Translations under genes and position numbers: made by a program | Assembly (NCBI GenBank): GCA_014526335.1 | Contig: JACTAT010000052.1 | Coordinates: forward strand, 4,323,068-4,387,067 | DNA length: 64,000 nt | Reading direction: 5' to 3' | Source of the DNA: Chrysaora quinquecirrha | Taxonomy: Eukaryota; Cnidaria; Scyphozoa; Semaeostomeae; Pelagiidae | Notes under the pieces: model-generated | The model's database searches: none | What the model was told of the DNA's origin: nothing | The model's input: only the letters and a program-made list of their open reading frames with translations | Part shown: positions 34,431 through 46,266 of the stretch, piece by piece | Position numbering within the stretch: position 1 is the first letter of the stretch | How the letters are laid out: the number at the start of each line of letters is the position of its first letter

Positions 34431-35014
34431 GATTGTTGACAATGTGATCAGATGAATATTTCCTGGAAGAATCCCAAAACTTTGAATCGAAAATAGAAAA
34501 CCTCTAGTAACGTATAATATAATATAACGTATAACTAATAAATTTGAGCTCATAGGTTAAACTGTGTAACAAATAACTTCCTTCAGTGCACCGAAACCTG
34601 TAATCTTCGCTACAAATGATGAATTTAATTCTAGAATCTCCAAAAGCTATCATAAGAATTCGCATACTATGCAGATGACTATATTCGATAATTAATAGCA
34701 CTTTGAAGAATTGATTGCCAACTTTGAACCATTTATTTTCAGATGATTTTTGAAGCCGCAAACTGTTTTAAAAAAAATTTCTTCTGTCTAACTTGGCAAC
34801 AATTTCTACTGCGCCACAATCTCCTCTTCTTTTCACACGAAAGTATCTTACATGTAATAGGACTTCTAGAAACCTCTGAGAATAACAACCCAATCAAAAT
34901 TTTATGAAAGTATTTAAAATAAAAATAAAATCAAATTAGATTTGAGCAACATTTTGCAATATTGTAGTCAAACTTTTTTTGAAACCCGACCGAGCCGGCT
35001 TTTTGCGAGAAAAT

Positions 35015-35110
35015 CTTGGTGTCAAATTTTAGTTTCCTGCATCGTGGATCGAGCTCACAACCCTTAGCGCCAGAAACAAGCGCATTATTCCACTGCGCTA
35101 CACTAACAGT
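35015..35110 (-). mobile_element. tRNA-like SINE head (family S3)
   Basis: Minus strand: GTGTAGCGCAGTGGAATAAT (box A-like), then GCGCTTGTTTCTGGCGC (anticodon arm-like), then GGGTTGTGAGCTCGATCC (box B-like). Base pairing is too degraded for a functional tRNA. A tail follows toward 34980 (cttttttgaaacccgac). Confidence 0.6.
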
Positions 35111-35483
35111 TGATACTAATTGATGTTTTTGGCAAGCAATTGCATTTTGTTAATTATGCCCACTAACGACAACACTTAACGGCGATTTCAAAGTTTAATT
35201 CCTATCATTTGTGGTTTTATCTTTTGTTACGCGGTTTGGCAGGAAAAAGCGTCTATATGCCTATGTACCTATCTATTTTCTATGCGTACATGCGTTCCAC
35301 GACACCCTCTTAATATGTCCTTCGGACATAAAAAATAGAGAAGTTTGCCACAGCACCTTCCAAACACACCGATGATACAAACAGTTACTCGCTCATGATG
35401 ATGCAGTATAAATCTAGTAACTTTCTATTCAATACAAATTTTATACATTCAGCCGATAGATATTACGAAAAGTTTGCTAAAAC

Positions 35484-38400
35484 CTAAAATGGTCTCTGCA
35501 GATTTCCTAGCAGTTCTTCGTTCAAGATAGATCGATGCTGAAACGCGGAGTGACCAGGCTGTGGTCCTGACGAAAACGACCGCGACTGAGGAGGCTGTAT
35601 AGGCTGCGGTTGTTGATTTTGCTGTTGCTGTAAATTTGCATAATGTTGCTGATATTGTTGTTGTTGTTGCTGAATTTGCGACATTCTTGCGGCATCAATT
35701 CTGTCGACCAGACGGCCTGATGGGAAAACTTCACCACGCTTGATAATGTCCAAAGCAACTGTAGTATTGTCTGCAATAAAAATAAATACGGTAGATGAGC
35801 TCTTTAGGACCTTCAGTTAACAACTCCATATTCTTTTGATTCTTGAAAGTCTTCTGAATACCAAACATAGGGGCCCTATGGGCATGTTCGAAGAACGACT
35901 CTGGTTGAATATAGCTATTTTGGTCAAATGATGAAAGATATTTATCGGTATGCACAACGATGACGATAGTGATTATTATGATAATGGTGGTGGCTATGAT
36001 GATGATGTTGATGACCACGATGATTATGATGCTGGTTGGTAGGGGTGATTGTGGTGGTAGGGTGGATGTGGTGGTGGTGGTAGAGGTGGTTGTGTGCTGA
36101 AGGTAGGGGTGCTTGTGGTGGTTGTGATAGGGATGATCATGGTGATGATTGTAGGGGGGTTGTGGTGGTGGTGATGAAGGTGGCCGTGGTGATGGTTGTA
36201 AGGGTGGCTGTGGTGGTGGTGATAAGGGGGGTGGTGGTTGTGATAGGGGTGATCGTGGTGATGGTTGTAGGGGTGGTTGTGGTGGTGGTGATAAGGGGGG
36301 TGGTGGTTGTGATAGGGATGATCGTGGTGATGGTTGTAGGGGTGGTTGTGGTGGTGGTTATAGGGGGTGATCGTGGTGATGGCTGTAGGGGTGGTTGCGG
36401 TGTTGTCGATGAAGGTGGTCATGGTGATGGTTGTAGGGGTGGTTGGGGTGTTGGTGATAAGGGGGTGGTGGTTGTGATAGGGGTGATCGTGGTGATGGTT
36501 GTAGGGGTGGTTGTGGTGTTGGTTATAGGGGGTGGTTGTGGTGATGGTTGTAAGGGTGGTTGTGGTGGTAGGGATAGGGGTGGTGGTGGTGATGGTTGTA
36601 CGGGTGATTGTGGTGCCGTTCCTTTAGATCTTGCCGCACCCACACCATCAATGATGGTGATGGTAATCATGATGATGATGATGATGGTGATTATTATTAT
36701 CATTATTATTATTATGACGATTTTCATATTGAGGATGATAATAATGAAGATTTGTTTTGAAAACTGTTTTGAAATTGCCGCTCTTTGCCAAGACTCTTTG
36801 ATCAATGTTGAGAATGCGTGAAATGTCATTTACCAATCCAAGGTGGCAATTTGCCAGTTTCATTTGGTAAACAACCATGAGTCATATGCAATCAAGCTTG
36901 TGCGAGGAGAAAAATTGTCACATGACCCTAAATCGACAAAGGGGCTTGCTGGCCGTGATTGTGAAGAACTAACCGCAAATTGCGCATAAATGGCCGAGAC
37001 AATGGCCCTAATGGCATTCTTGAGATGCTTATGCTAGTTTGTTACACGTTTTCCATTGTTCAAGCGTTCAAACAAGAGGTTAGTTAGTTAGTTTGGCCAC
37101 GTAGGAAGCAATGCTAGACAAATAAGTTTTGCTTGCGTCAGGCGAAACATGTTTAAAATTTTTTTCAAAAACAATATGTTAGAAGCTAAACGTTCAAAGT
37201 TTGCTCAATAAGCTAACTCCAAGCGTTTGACAAACAACGTTTGATCGTTTGGCCAGATCCTTATATAGCGACAACTTATAGATAAACATGACTTGAAAGT
37301 GAGATGCTCTGCGAAGTATACGAAACCTTCCAACTTCGGAGACAGAAATGTGCGACTTTTCCGAGAAATGGCGAAAAGGATAAGTTATCAAGTTCTGCCA
37401 TGTTTTCGGAAAATAGAAGAGGTGCAAAAATGTACCTACTAGCTGATCTTTCGATTTCACAAAAGGGAAAAAGACGTACTTTCCAAAGGAGGGCTATGTT
37501 GGTGACTAACAGTTTTAGAGCAATATGCAGCAAATAATGGGAAAAAGTGACACTATTTACCGTTTTTCAATTCTATGTAAGCTGATAGTAGAATGGCATG
37601 AGTTGAAATTGACTCTGGTAGTTTGCCACTGACAATCTAGAAAAAACAAAATTGCTCGATTAAACATTTCAAAAAAGTGGCAGAACAGAATGGACAGAGA
37701 AATTGGGTCAAGCTGAAGAATTATTTTTATTTTGATTTCGAGATGCCTCAATGACTTTAAGGTTTTTCCTGGGAGTGTGCTGCAAAGAAGGAAACCAACC
37801 AATCATTTCCAGAGAACTACATGTTTAATAGAAAAATTTCTCACACATACTTGTTGAAGTACTCTTTTTGCTTTGTCATTTTCACCTCTGATAGCATAAG
37901 CACTTGCAAGGTTTAGCAGCATTACTGCACGTGCCTCTTGAATGCTTCCAGGAAAGAAGTTAGCACTTGAGCCTGAAAGAAAAAATTAGCTACAATTAAA
38001 TACGGGATTAGTAGTTAAAATGAGGATTGAATGTGATTAAAATACGGAAAAGGGTTTTCTTTGAGGGAGAGCGAAGGGGTAATCGTTGCGGCTAAAACTC
38101 ATTTCCAAATCGTCATTGTTTTGGCTCAATTAACTTTGCTGTGATTTGTTGTTAATTGTATTACATTAGCTTTAGCCTTGTAGTTTTGTAGTTGTTTTAA
38201 AATTATCAACTTTTCTTTTTTATCTTCTTAAGCTAACGGCCCGGGCTAGGTAAGCTCTGCTTCTCTTGGGTCTTGTAGGATACAACTTTTCTTTTGGTAG
38301 TTTAATAAATTATTGCACTTTAGGTATTTGTATTCTACAAAGAAAATAATTGAATTGAATTGAATCGTGATTCATGTGACTTTGGATGCCAATGGCTTGT

Positions 38401-41400
38401 ATGACATACTTCTGTACCGAAATTCGTCTTTTATTTAAAAACAACATCTAGACTGCGGACAACTCTCCACAGCGACCACTTAAACTGTCAGAAATGTCCG
38501 CTATATGGAGGTTCCAATGTACTTCTGAAGTCAGACAAATTTGAATAGTTCTTATGGTTACAAGAGTCGAAGTGTTTTACGTAGTGCTGTTGAGATGTAC
38601 GTCAAAAGAGTTCAGGTATGCCTCAATTCACTTGCTGGCGAAGTGTTTCATAATTTCTAAATTTCCTATGCAAGTGAAAGTATTGACTCGTCATGGGTTT
38701 AGACAATTTAGCTGGAAAAATTATTTTCCCTTTACCCGAGACTCAATTTGCTCTTACTGGAGCTCATTTAAAACATAAATTAAAAAAGAATATTTAAAGC
38801 ATACCCATACACACTTAGACTTATGACCGTTCATCAAATCACTTGCTTCCAGCAGTTGAACTCAATGGCGATAACTACTACTCAAGTAATATAGTATAAT
38901 ACATACTTTGGTTTTTGTCTTGAGAATCTGTTTCCAGTGTGATTGAGATATCCGTGACTTTATCAGGAGAAAGCTCCTGGATAGCTTCTGATATTTTGTC
39001 AAGTTTGATAAACGATTCTGCCATGTACAATCGTCCAAGGTACCTTAAGCAAAAATTTCAAAACATGTAGGAATAGGAGACAGAAGAAGGTTGAGTAGCT
39101 GCAAGGTAAAGCCAATTGCGGGGGGGGGGGGGTGGGGGAGAGCCATGGGCTGAGTGATTGTGAGAGTCACAGCTCTTTCGATCGAAAGAATTATCGTCAG
39201 TTGTCGATTGTCATTTTGTTGTCAGATTAGGCCTAGTTCAAGATCCTAATTGTGCCACTACGTCATCAGCTCTGCCGCTCTGCCGCATAAAACACCATAA
39301 ATGCACCTCTAGCTGATTTAACTTGGACCAATGATTCCACAGCCGCAGCTATGGCGTAGTAAGAGCGAAAATAAGGTCCATAATTGAATTTACTTCGCTG
39401 CGGCGTAACTTCGACGCATGATCAAGGCCTAAGTAATGCAGTTCAATCATAAAACAGAATAATTACTTTTTTTCTTACTTGTAAGCTCCAGGTAACATTG
39501 CTTGGTTCAGTAGTTCTTTAGAATAATCCAGTGCTTTTACATAATCGCCAAGTCCAAGAGATACGTAAGCATGGCATGCTATTACTGAAAGCCTGTATAA
39601 GATAAAGGCAAAATGAAAAAATAAATAGTATAAAAAGGAAATTAAGGCAATGTTTGATACAAAGGATGACAAACATACTATGGTGGATAGGAATACAATA
39701 CAATCTTACTGAAGCATACTTAAGGGACCTTATTGAGATGTGTTGTGAAGAACGACTGTGGCTAAGCCCTTCAAACATCATCCCAAAATTCGTGTTACTG
39801 GGTATAGGCTTATCTGTGAAGACAAGCTCCGCAGTTCTACCACAAAATGAAGGGGGTATTAAGTTGAGTAGAGCATAAAAATTGAATTAAAAGGCAGAAG
39901 AAAATTGAATTGTCTTCGGCATCATGCTTGTTTGCACCTGCATCATACTATACAAAATTTCAAAATAAACCGTGCAAACCTCATTTGATGAAGATCCTGA
40001 AGTGAAATCGGTTCCCCTGGTATATCCTTTGCCAACTGGGCGCCCAATGCATATGATTTCCTGAAACAAAGAGAGAGAAAGACTTGAGATGAGTTTCTGA
40101 TTGCTAAGGGATGGAATCATGTAACAAGTCTATAGACAAAAGATCACACTTACTCAGTATACTTCTCGTTTCCCTGTGCATCTTGCGAGAATGCAGCAAG
40201 TTGCTTGAAAGCAGCATCGATGTCTTTAGCATTAGGCAGAAGACGCATTGCATTTGAAAGGCATATATTGCCGAATTCAATGGTAGGAGCTGGCATCGCT
40301 GAAGACTGGCTTTCATGTCTACAAGAGAAAGGATATTGAAATTTTCCAAAAGAAAGCTGTTAATGAAAATAAATATAACGAAATCGGTGTAATCGGGGTG
40401 CAGTTCTACAGTCAAAAAAAAAAGAATTACTGGCAGGCATTGCAGCTAACCTAGCGAAACAGGTTGGATGCATTTCATATAATGGCAACTTATCAACATA
40501 ACATACCTATGAATTTTGTTGACATCATGAATTGGTGACAGGATGATTTTCCTATGAGAACCTGCTCCAACAACACCACGAACAAAGCTTGACTTCTTTG
40601 CAGGGCTGTTTATTATATCTCGTTGAAACTAGAACAAAATTGAACCCGTTTGTCTTCAAAAATCACAAAGAAAACGGACAAGTGAGGGTAAGAGGTTTTA
40701 TCAGGCAGAAGATTCTTTTCTTTAGATTAGCAAATAGGAGGTTCTTTTAGTTGCCTACTACTGCATTCGACGTTTCAACCCGGGTGGCGCAAAGGGGCTA
40801 TTTGAATCGGGTATGCACTGTCCATATGGGTCGGCAGGGACGCCGGAGAGGGGGCGCGGGGGGCAAGCACCCTCCTGCCCTTTCTTGAGGGGGGCAAGGG
40901 GGGCAAAAGTGCTTATTCAATGTAAATCGATAATTGACTTTGACAAGATTATTGTGCCATTCGAAATGCGTACAGATGGAGATATAGCCAAAAATTGTCG
41001 TATAAAAACATTATTTACACTCATTGAAAAACTTTTGTTGCATTTTAAGCCAATCTAAAGGGCGTGGGCACAAAAACTTTTCTAGGGGAGCACCACCAAA
41101 CCCCGCTAATTTTTTACCTCAATTGCCCTTACGTTCCTGGCCGCCCCCTTGCCCTACCATCGCTCCGGCGTCCCTGTGGGTCGGTTTTTTGTCCTGAAAT
41201 TCTGTAAACATGGCTATGCTTTTAGCCAAATTCCCATAAAAGAATTTCACTTCATTTGAGTGTTAATAGAGTAAATTGAAGATGTTGATAGTGCAATTTC
41301 AAGCAATAAATGGGCTAGAAAGCTTTTTTACTCGCTTTGTTATTCAATCTGTCAATACTATAGGGTCTATGTCCTGTCCGTGTCTACATTATAAGTGGGT

Positions 41401-44400
41401 GGGTTTGTAAAATCTCGGTGGCACCCCCGTCCATCTCTATCCATAGGTCATGGACCCCCTCGGGCGTCTCAACGATAAGTCAAGATTCGAATCACATTGG
41501 TAAGCTCTCATAAGAATAATAAGGTGTACCTGTTGGTGTACCATAATGCAAGCTTCAGTCAATCGCAACCAATACCTCGGATGGCATTCATATAGGTCAG
41601 GTGACTCCATTAGGCAATCAAAGGCAGCTACTGGCTTACCAGCAAATAACAGTTGTACACCCATGTTGTACAATATCTCACTTCTCTTGTTTATTGCAAG
41701 AGTTTGCAATGGCCTACCAGAGAATTGGTGATCTGTGGAAAAAGTTCTATCTGTTACAATACAGAAGCAATTTCAATAACATTTTTGGAGACGATATACC
41801 CAGGATGAATTTTTTTAATTAAGCTGAGGACAACTACCAGGTAACCGAGCGGTAAAGACTGGCTTCCATATCGTCGGAGATGACGGGGACGTTCTCCGAT
41901 TGCTACGGGGATGCTTGCGATGATATGGGAACATGTTTTTAAGCATGTCGTAGATCAGAAAGAAGTTGAAGTTAGCTAAAAATTTTACAACGACCGCGTC
42001 ACATCCCCGTTTTTCACGACGTAATGAAAACATGAATTTTATTTAATATGGAAACATGTTTTATGATAGGGAAGATGCTTTAAAAAATGCCCCCCCCCCA
42101 CAATATCAACAAAAGCTACTTGTGATTTTCCTGTGAGTCGCCATCGTCCCTGTCGCTTACAATTTAATAGGAACATGAACATCGCAGTCACGGCGGGGAC
42201 ACGAAGCGCTTACGATACCACTATATGGAAACCAGGCTTAAGTTAGGGTGGCAATTGAGAGTGGCGAAAAAAGCATTTAGTGGTAAGAGAAAATGAGCAG
42301 TAAGGAACTCAATCTTATCCTTTTTCAATATGACACATTTATAGATAGCTATGCACGTTTTCATGCTTTCTTAATTAAATGCATAATTCCTACGAAATCA
42401 TGCGCTAGCTCCCCTCACTTCTGTTGTCAATTTTCTGATTTCTTAGCCTGAGAAAAGGAAAAAAACGGTTCTCTCTTCTGTTTTCTAGCAAAATGCTAAC
42501 CAGACTAAATACGAGGATAGGGCAACAAAAAACGACAAAAACGCAATGTCAACAATTAACTAGAGTAAAAAAGAGCCTAAAAAGAAAAATCATATCATAC
42601 GCTTACTTTTTTCGATAGATGGTAGGCTTTTCATGGCAGTGATATTCTCTTCCAAAGCTTTTCTAGCATAGAATATACCCAAGTTGTACTTCTTCATTTT
42701 GAAATGAATGCAGCTCATGTTATTGTAAAATAGCGTAGTTAACGATTGGCCTCTGTCTGTGATATTTGCATTCAATGGTGCACTGTTGAGGAGCTTCACT
42801 GCCTTCGGGTAATTTCCTCTCACGTATTCATAATTACTTTTTAGAAACAAAGCATCAGGATTCTAGAACGAAAGTAAAATGAGTACAGGTATTCAAAACC
42901 ATTAAACAGCATCTAAATGTGAATAGCTTTTGAGTAGCAGAAAAATCCCTGAATATAGCTACCTTTTTGCCATACACTCTTCAAAGCACAAATACCAGAA
43001 ACAGACCGAAACAGCTGACCAAGGTAGAACTCGTACCCAGATGCGGAGCGAAACGCAACATCAGACTTTTTCGATTGGGGATTTTGATCCGTATCACGGT
43101 ATGGAATCCACCTTGGTCAATTATTTCGATCTTTTTCTGCGATTACTAAGCAACTCGTTTCCCGGCAGTCGCAGTCGACTCGAGCGCTTTTGCCACCGCA
43201 ATCAGCTGTATCCTTTAAGTTAAGACTAGTTGTTGACATGCCGACATACGTTGGCAGTTACAATTACTTGGTTTAGTTCAGTCGTGTCGTAGGTCGATAA
43301 TTAGCATTCTTGCAACTAGTCGGCATACAGTTCCAGAAACTTGAGCACGTTCTACTTCTACGATCAGTTGACAATCGACTGTATCATATAAGTTATGACT
43401 AGTTGTTAGCATGTCGAAAAAAGTTGGCAGTTACAAGTAGCTGGAGTTTGTTCTATAGTATCGTAGGTGCAGATCGATACAAGCCTTTAGGACTGTTAAT
43501 ACATAAGCAAAATAAAATTTAATAATCGATGAAATTTCATGAAAGATAGAGCATCTTGAGATAATTATCATCATGAAATTTTATGAAAGATAGAGCATCT
43601 TAAGATAATTATCATCAGTCAAAAAGTCTTACGTTAGCATTAAGATTTAATACAGACTTCAGTTCACGCTTGCATTCTTTCAAAGATTTTCGAAGTAATG
43701 GTAATTTGGCTTTCAGCTGAAAGGTACAGAACGAGTGAAAAAAGATTAATGCAACAACATAATGAGAATCATAGCTCAAAATAAAAAGGCACTGTGGTCA
43801 GCTCAGCGAGGTGGCGGTTCAAGTCGGTTCCACCCCAGCTTCGGTAGCCTCACAGGTAGGGTGGAGGTCTCGATTAGCTAACCTATTACAGAGACTGGCG
43901 TTTAATACACTATTGAACATTCATCTTCATAACAATATGACATATGAAATTTTCTAAGACCAAAATGATTTTACCATGAATAAACTCAGACGATGTTCTT
44001 CTGGAATTTCTTTGCCATTGCTATTTTGATCACTGCTCTGACTTTTTCCATTTTCACCATTTTTATTTTCAACTGCGTGTACAGGTGCAAAAGTTTTTGG
44101 AGCAAACAGAACATCTTCAATGAATTTTAACATCCCATGCGCTTGGTCAAGCTGAAAAATTGAGAATACAGCAATGAAAAGAAGCCCCATAGTCTAAGAT
44201 AACCACCATTGTCTTAAATAAAAAGACTTGGATGGGTCTTCAACCATGCTGGCATTTTATCTCACTACACTACAGAGGAAAGCATTAGGCTCTGGCCAGA
44301 TGATCAAACATTGTTGGTTAAAGAAGTTAAACATTTGAGATTTGCTCTACAAGCAATGTTTGACCATTTGGCCATGTCGCAAAACATTGCCTGAGAAGCA

Positions 44401-46266
44401 GAGTTGCTTGACTGAGGTTTTTGAAAAACTTCAAAAACATTTATTAGTTCTTGCAAGCAATAAATGTTGGATGAACCATGTTTTTCGATGTGGCCAAACA
44501 ATGTTTGATTGTTTGATTTGAGAAAAAATGCTCTGTCATGCTTGATTTTTGTCCTACAAAGTTTAAAAATATAAATAATGTCAGGCATATGCTTTCAGAA
44601 CATACTGCTATTAATTTTAGAATTTTGTTTAGATAATCAGCTTTGCATTACTAATGAAAGGTGAAATGGTGTATTTAGCACCAGTCACTAGGATTTCAGT
44701 AGTGGGTTAACTAAAAGAGACCTTGACCCTGGGTGTGATGCTACCAAGCTAAGATAGGGACTCAAACCCTGACCTCAATGAACTTCTGATACCACAAGCC
44801 AACTGGATTAGACCACAAGACCACAGCATATTCAAACTAACCTTGTATGTAGACAGATATAGCTCCACTAGACAGAAACAGATTTTGACTGCCAATGAAT
44901 CATCTGCAAAAGACCAAAATAACCAATGACAATTCCATAAAATATGCCTTTATTTACTTGTTACTTGGAATTTTAGCAGAAGGTGAGGAATGTTGATACA
45001 TCGTTAATCAAACAAATATTTCCCTCAAGCCTTACCAAGTGGCTCAATGACTTTGAAAAGTTGCTCAAGAATGTTGATGGCAATCTTTGGCTGCTTCAGC
45101 TGTAGGAAAATCAAATTGGACAAGAAAAATAAGGATCTGAGCAAAAAAGTTTATGTGTTTTGCAGTTTATGCAGAGAAAAGTGCAAAAGGGGGCAAGAAG
45201 GTCTAGAGCTTTGTCTGCGTTTCATGGAAATTCTTGGAATAGTTAGGTTGATTACCAAGATTTGGCTTTCATAGTTTATGGGCAAGCTCTTGAAAGTAGG
45301 AACAAAAAGACACCTACCCTAATTATTATAAGACCTAGTTTTCATCAGAACATTTATTTAATGTACTTTTAGTGCTAAATGGTAGCAATAAACTCACATG
45401 ATAATGTAAGACTCCTTCATTGTACATAAGAAAGCAGCGACCAATGTTCCCAAGTTCATCGCTGGTATTCACAGAGGCTTTGCTAAGCTAGAATTAAAAA
45501 AGGGAACATCAGATCCTGGTTCTCCCCCCAAAGTCCCCTGCATTGGGTTGAGCCTAGTACCAAAATGAAGTATAAAGCCTGGTTTGCATACAATAGAAGA
45601 GTAATGTTAAGATGATTGGCGACCGTCAGTGATCATCTGCATTGCTTTCCCGATTCAATGGAAACATTCTCTCATAATCATTACGACTGCCAGCTATTGT
45701 TTGTCGTAAGCATCAAGAGAGTTGAAATGAGTTCAATTTTCCCGATCATTGAAACTGTTCCAATCAAAGAAAAATCAAAGAAATATGGCAGACGATCAGA
45801 GTTCATTGCAGACTACTCTTTTTCTGAAATGCAATCATGTCAGTCTGTTAATCGAATTGATTGACAGCTGTCATTATTCTGACCACAAGGTCTGTATCAT
45901 GACATATGAAAACACTAACATGAAATCATACACAGAAGATGGACGAAGGGATCGGAGATGATCCCATATGGTTGTTGCAGATCTTTCTATGATTTAATGG
46001 AAACCTGCCTAAATGGATACCTGTTTTTTAGCAGCTGCCAATTGTTTTCTCAGCTCATCTGTTTTGCAGCAATTTGACTGATAAAATTCTGCTACTGCTT
46101 TGTTGATAGTCACCCTTCCATCATTTGACCTCACATCAGAAAGTTTCTTTAGAAGTTGTGTACATTCTTCATAGTGAAAATTCCTGAACTCATGCAAAGC
46201 TTTACTGGCAAGCTGTTTCTCCTGCTCATTAACAGTTTGGGTGGAGATTTCTTTAATCTGATCCAT
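35484..46266 (-). CDS. CNOT10: CCR4-NOT transcription complex subunit 10, complete
   Basis: Sixteen coding exons: 46021-46266, 45398-45487, 45036-45099, 44842-44903, 43975-44151, 43633-43716, 42607-42862, 41530-41732, 40507-40628, 40154-40318, 39980-40060, 39479-39592, 38907-39043, 37851-37972, 37561-37636 and 35484-35770. They total 2286 bases, 761 residues plus stop (human about 744). Matching blocks include [72 protein letters not shown] and [20 protein letters not shown]. The fold is TPR-like helical repeats. It pairs with CNOT11 on the CNOT1 N-terminus in cytoplasmic mRNA deadenylation (family knowledge). The C-terminus is glutamine-rich ([12 protein letters not shown]). The ATG follows TTTGCAG|ATTAAGACA, so a 5' UTR exon probably lies upstream. 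Confidence 0.96.
36024..36615. repeat. GGT-rich minisatellite in the last CNOT10 intron
   Basis: Units of about 66 bases (ggtgatggttgtaggggtgg, then ttgtggtggtggtgataagg and a gggtgatcgt variant) repeat imperfectly. They are strongly strand-asymmetric: G/T on plus, C/A on minus, so the transcribed RNA is CA/CCAC-rich. The Gly-Val and His-Pro frames over it are artefacts. Confidence 0.95.
36640..36725. repeat. GAT/ATT microsatellite
   Basis: Continues the low-complexity block next to the minisatellite. Confidence 0.9.
37080..37262. repeat. Diverged ACGATCAAAC foldback repeat
   Basis: It ends gtttgatcgtttggccagat and contains tttggccacgtaggaagcaa. Related to 22823-23004. Confidence 0.6.
39118..39140. 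repeat. Poly-G run
   Basis: Thirteen or more consecutive G, then tgggggag, in a CNOT10 intron. Confidence 0.9.
40835..41176. mobile_element. hAT-type MITE with 8-bp target site duplication
   Basis: The 14-base terminal inverted repeat is perfect (CAGGGACGCCGGAG left, CTCCGGCGTCCCTG right). It is flanked directly by an exact 8-base duplication, TGGGTCGG (40827-40834 and 41177-41184). The 342-base element has C/G-rich ends and a short AT-rich centre, and no transposase. An 8-bp duplication with CAGGG ends is typical of hAT elements (family knowledge). It sits inside a copy of the GTGGGTGGGTTTG dispersed repeat in a CNOT10 intron. Confidence 0.9.
41858..42239. mobile_element. MITE with CTGGYTTCCATAT ends
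   Basis: Left gactggcttccatatcg and right tatatggaaaccaggctta are inverted. The centre holds gacggggacg and cggcggggac words in inverted orientation. It lies in a CNOT10 intron. 32801-32877 and the block near 45560-46015 share the ends. Confidence 0.65.
43010..43490. repeat. Diverged GTCGACTYGAGCGC dispersed repeat
   Basis: agtcgcagtcgactcgagcg and gactagttgttgacatg are shared with 10270-10350 and 15980-16080. The second half repeats a gactagttgttagcatg word, giving an internal tandem structure. Confidence 0.65.
43790..43925 (+). mobile_element. tRNA-derived SINE (family S1), partial
   Basis: ctcagcgaggtggcggttca and gtggaggtctcgattagcta match the S1 consensus. Most of the head is lost. Confidence 0.6.
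44288..44535. repeat. ACGATCAAAC foldback repeat copy
   Basis: ctggccagatgatcaaacat at the left; gatgtggccaaacaatgttt and a diverged terminus at the right. In a CNOT10 intron. Confidence 0.65.
44640..44835 (-). mobile_element. tRNA-derived SINE (family S1)
   Basis: Minus-strand read: CTTGTGGTCTAATCCAGTTG (box A-like), TTGTGGTATCAGAAGTTCAT, GGTTTGAGTCCCTATC (box B-like), then ACCACTGAAATCCTAGTGACTGGTGCTAAATACACC, read here as two adjoining pieces. The box B is close to consensus. Confidence 0.75.

Larger units (their letters stand above)
33275..35483. other. EIF6-CNOT10 intergenic region
   Basis: About 2.2 kb between the EIF6 start codon and the CNOT10 stop. It holds a CGCGCG-ended MITE (33657-33945), a GAT microsatellite (34064-34430) and a tRNA-like SINE (35015-35110). 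The EIF6 promoter should lie just right of 33274. A gcaccaccgaggttgcac stretch and modest CG content are seen there, but no motif I can assign. Confidence 0.6.

Noticed and set aside
36090..36829. Long Gly/Val and His/Pro open frames
   Set aside because: Produced by the GGT minisatellite in a CNOT10 intron; no start context or conservation.
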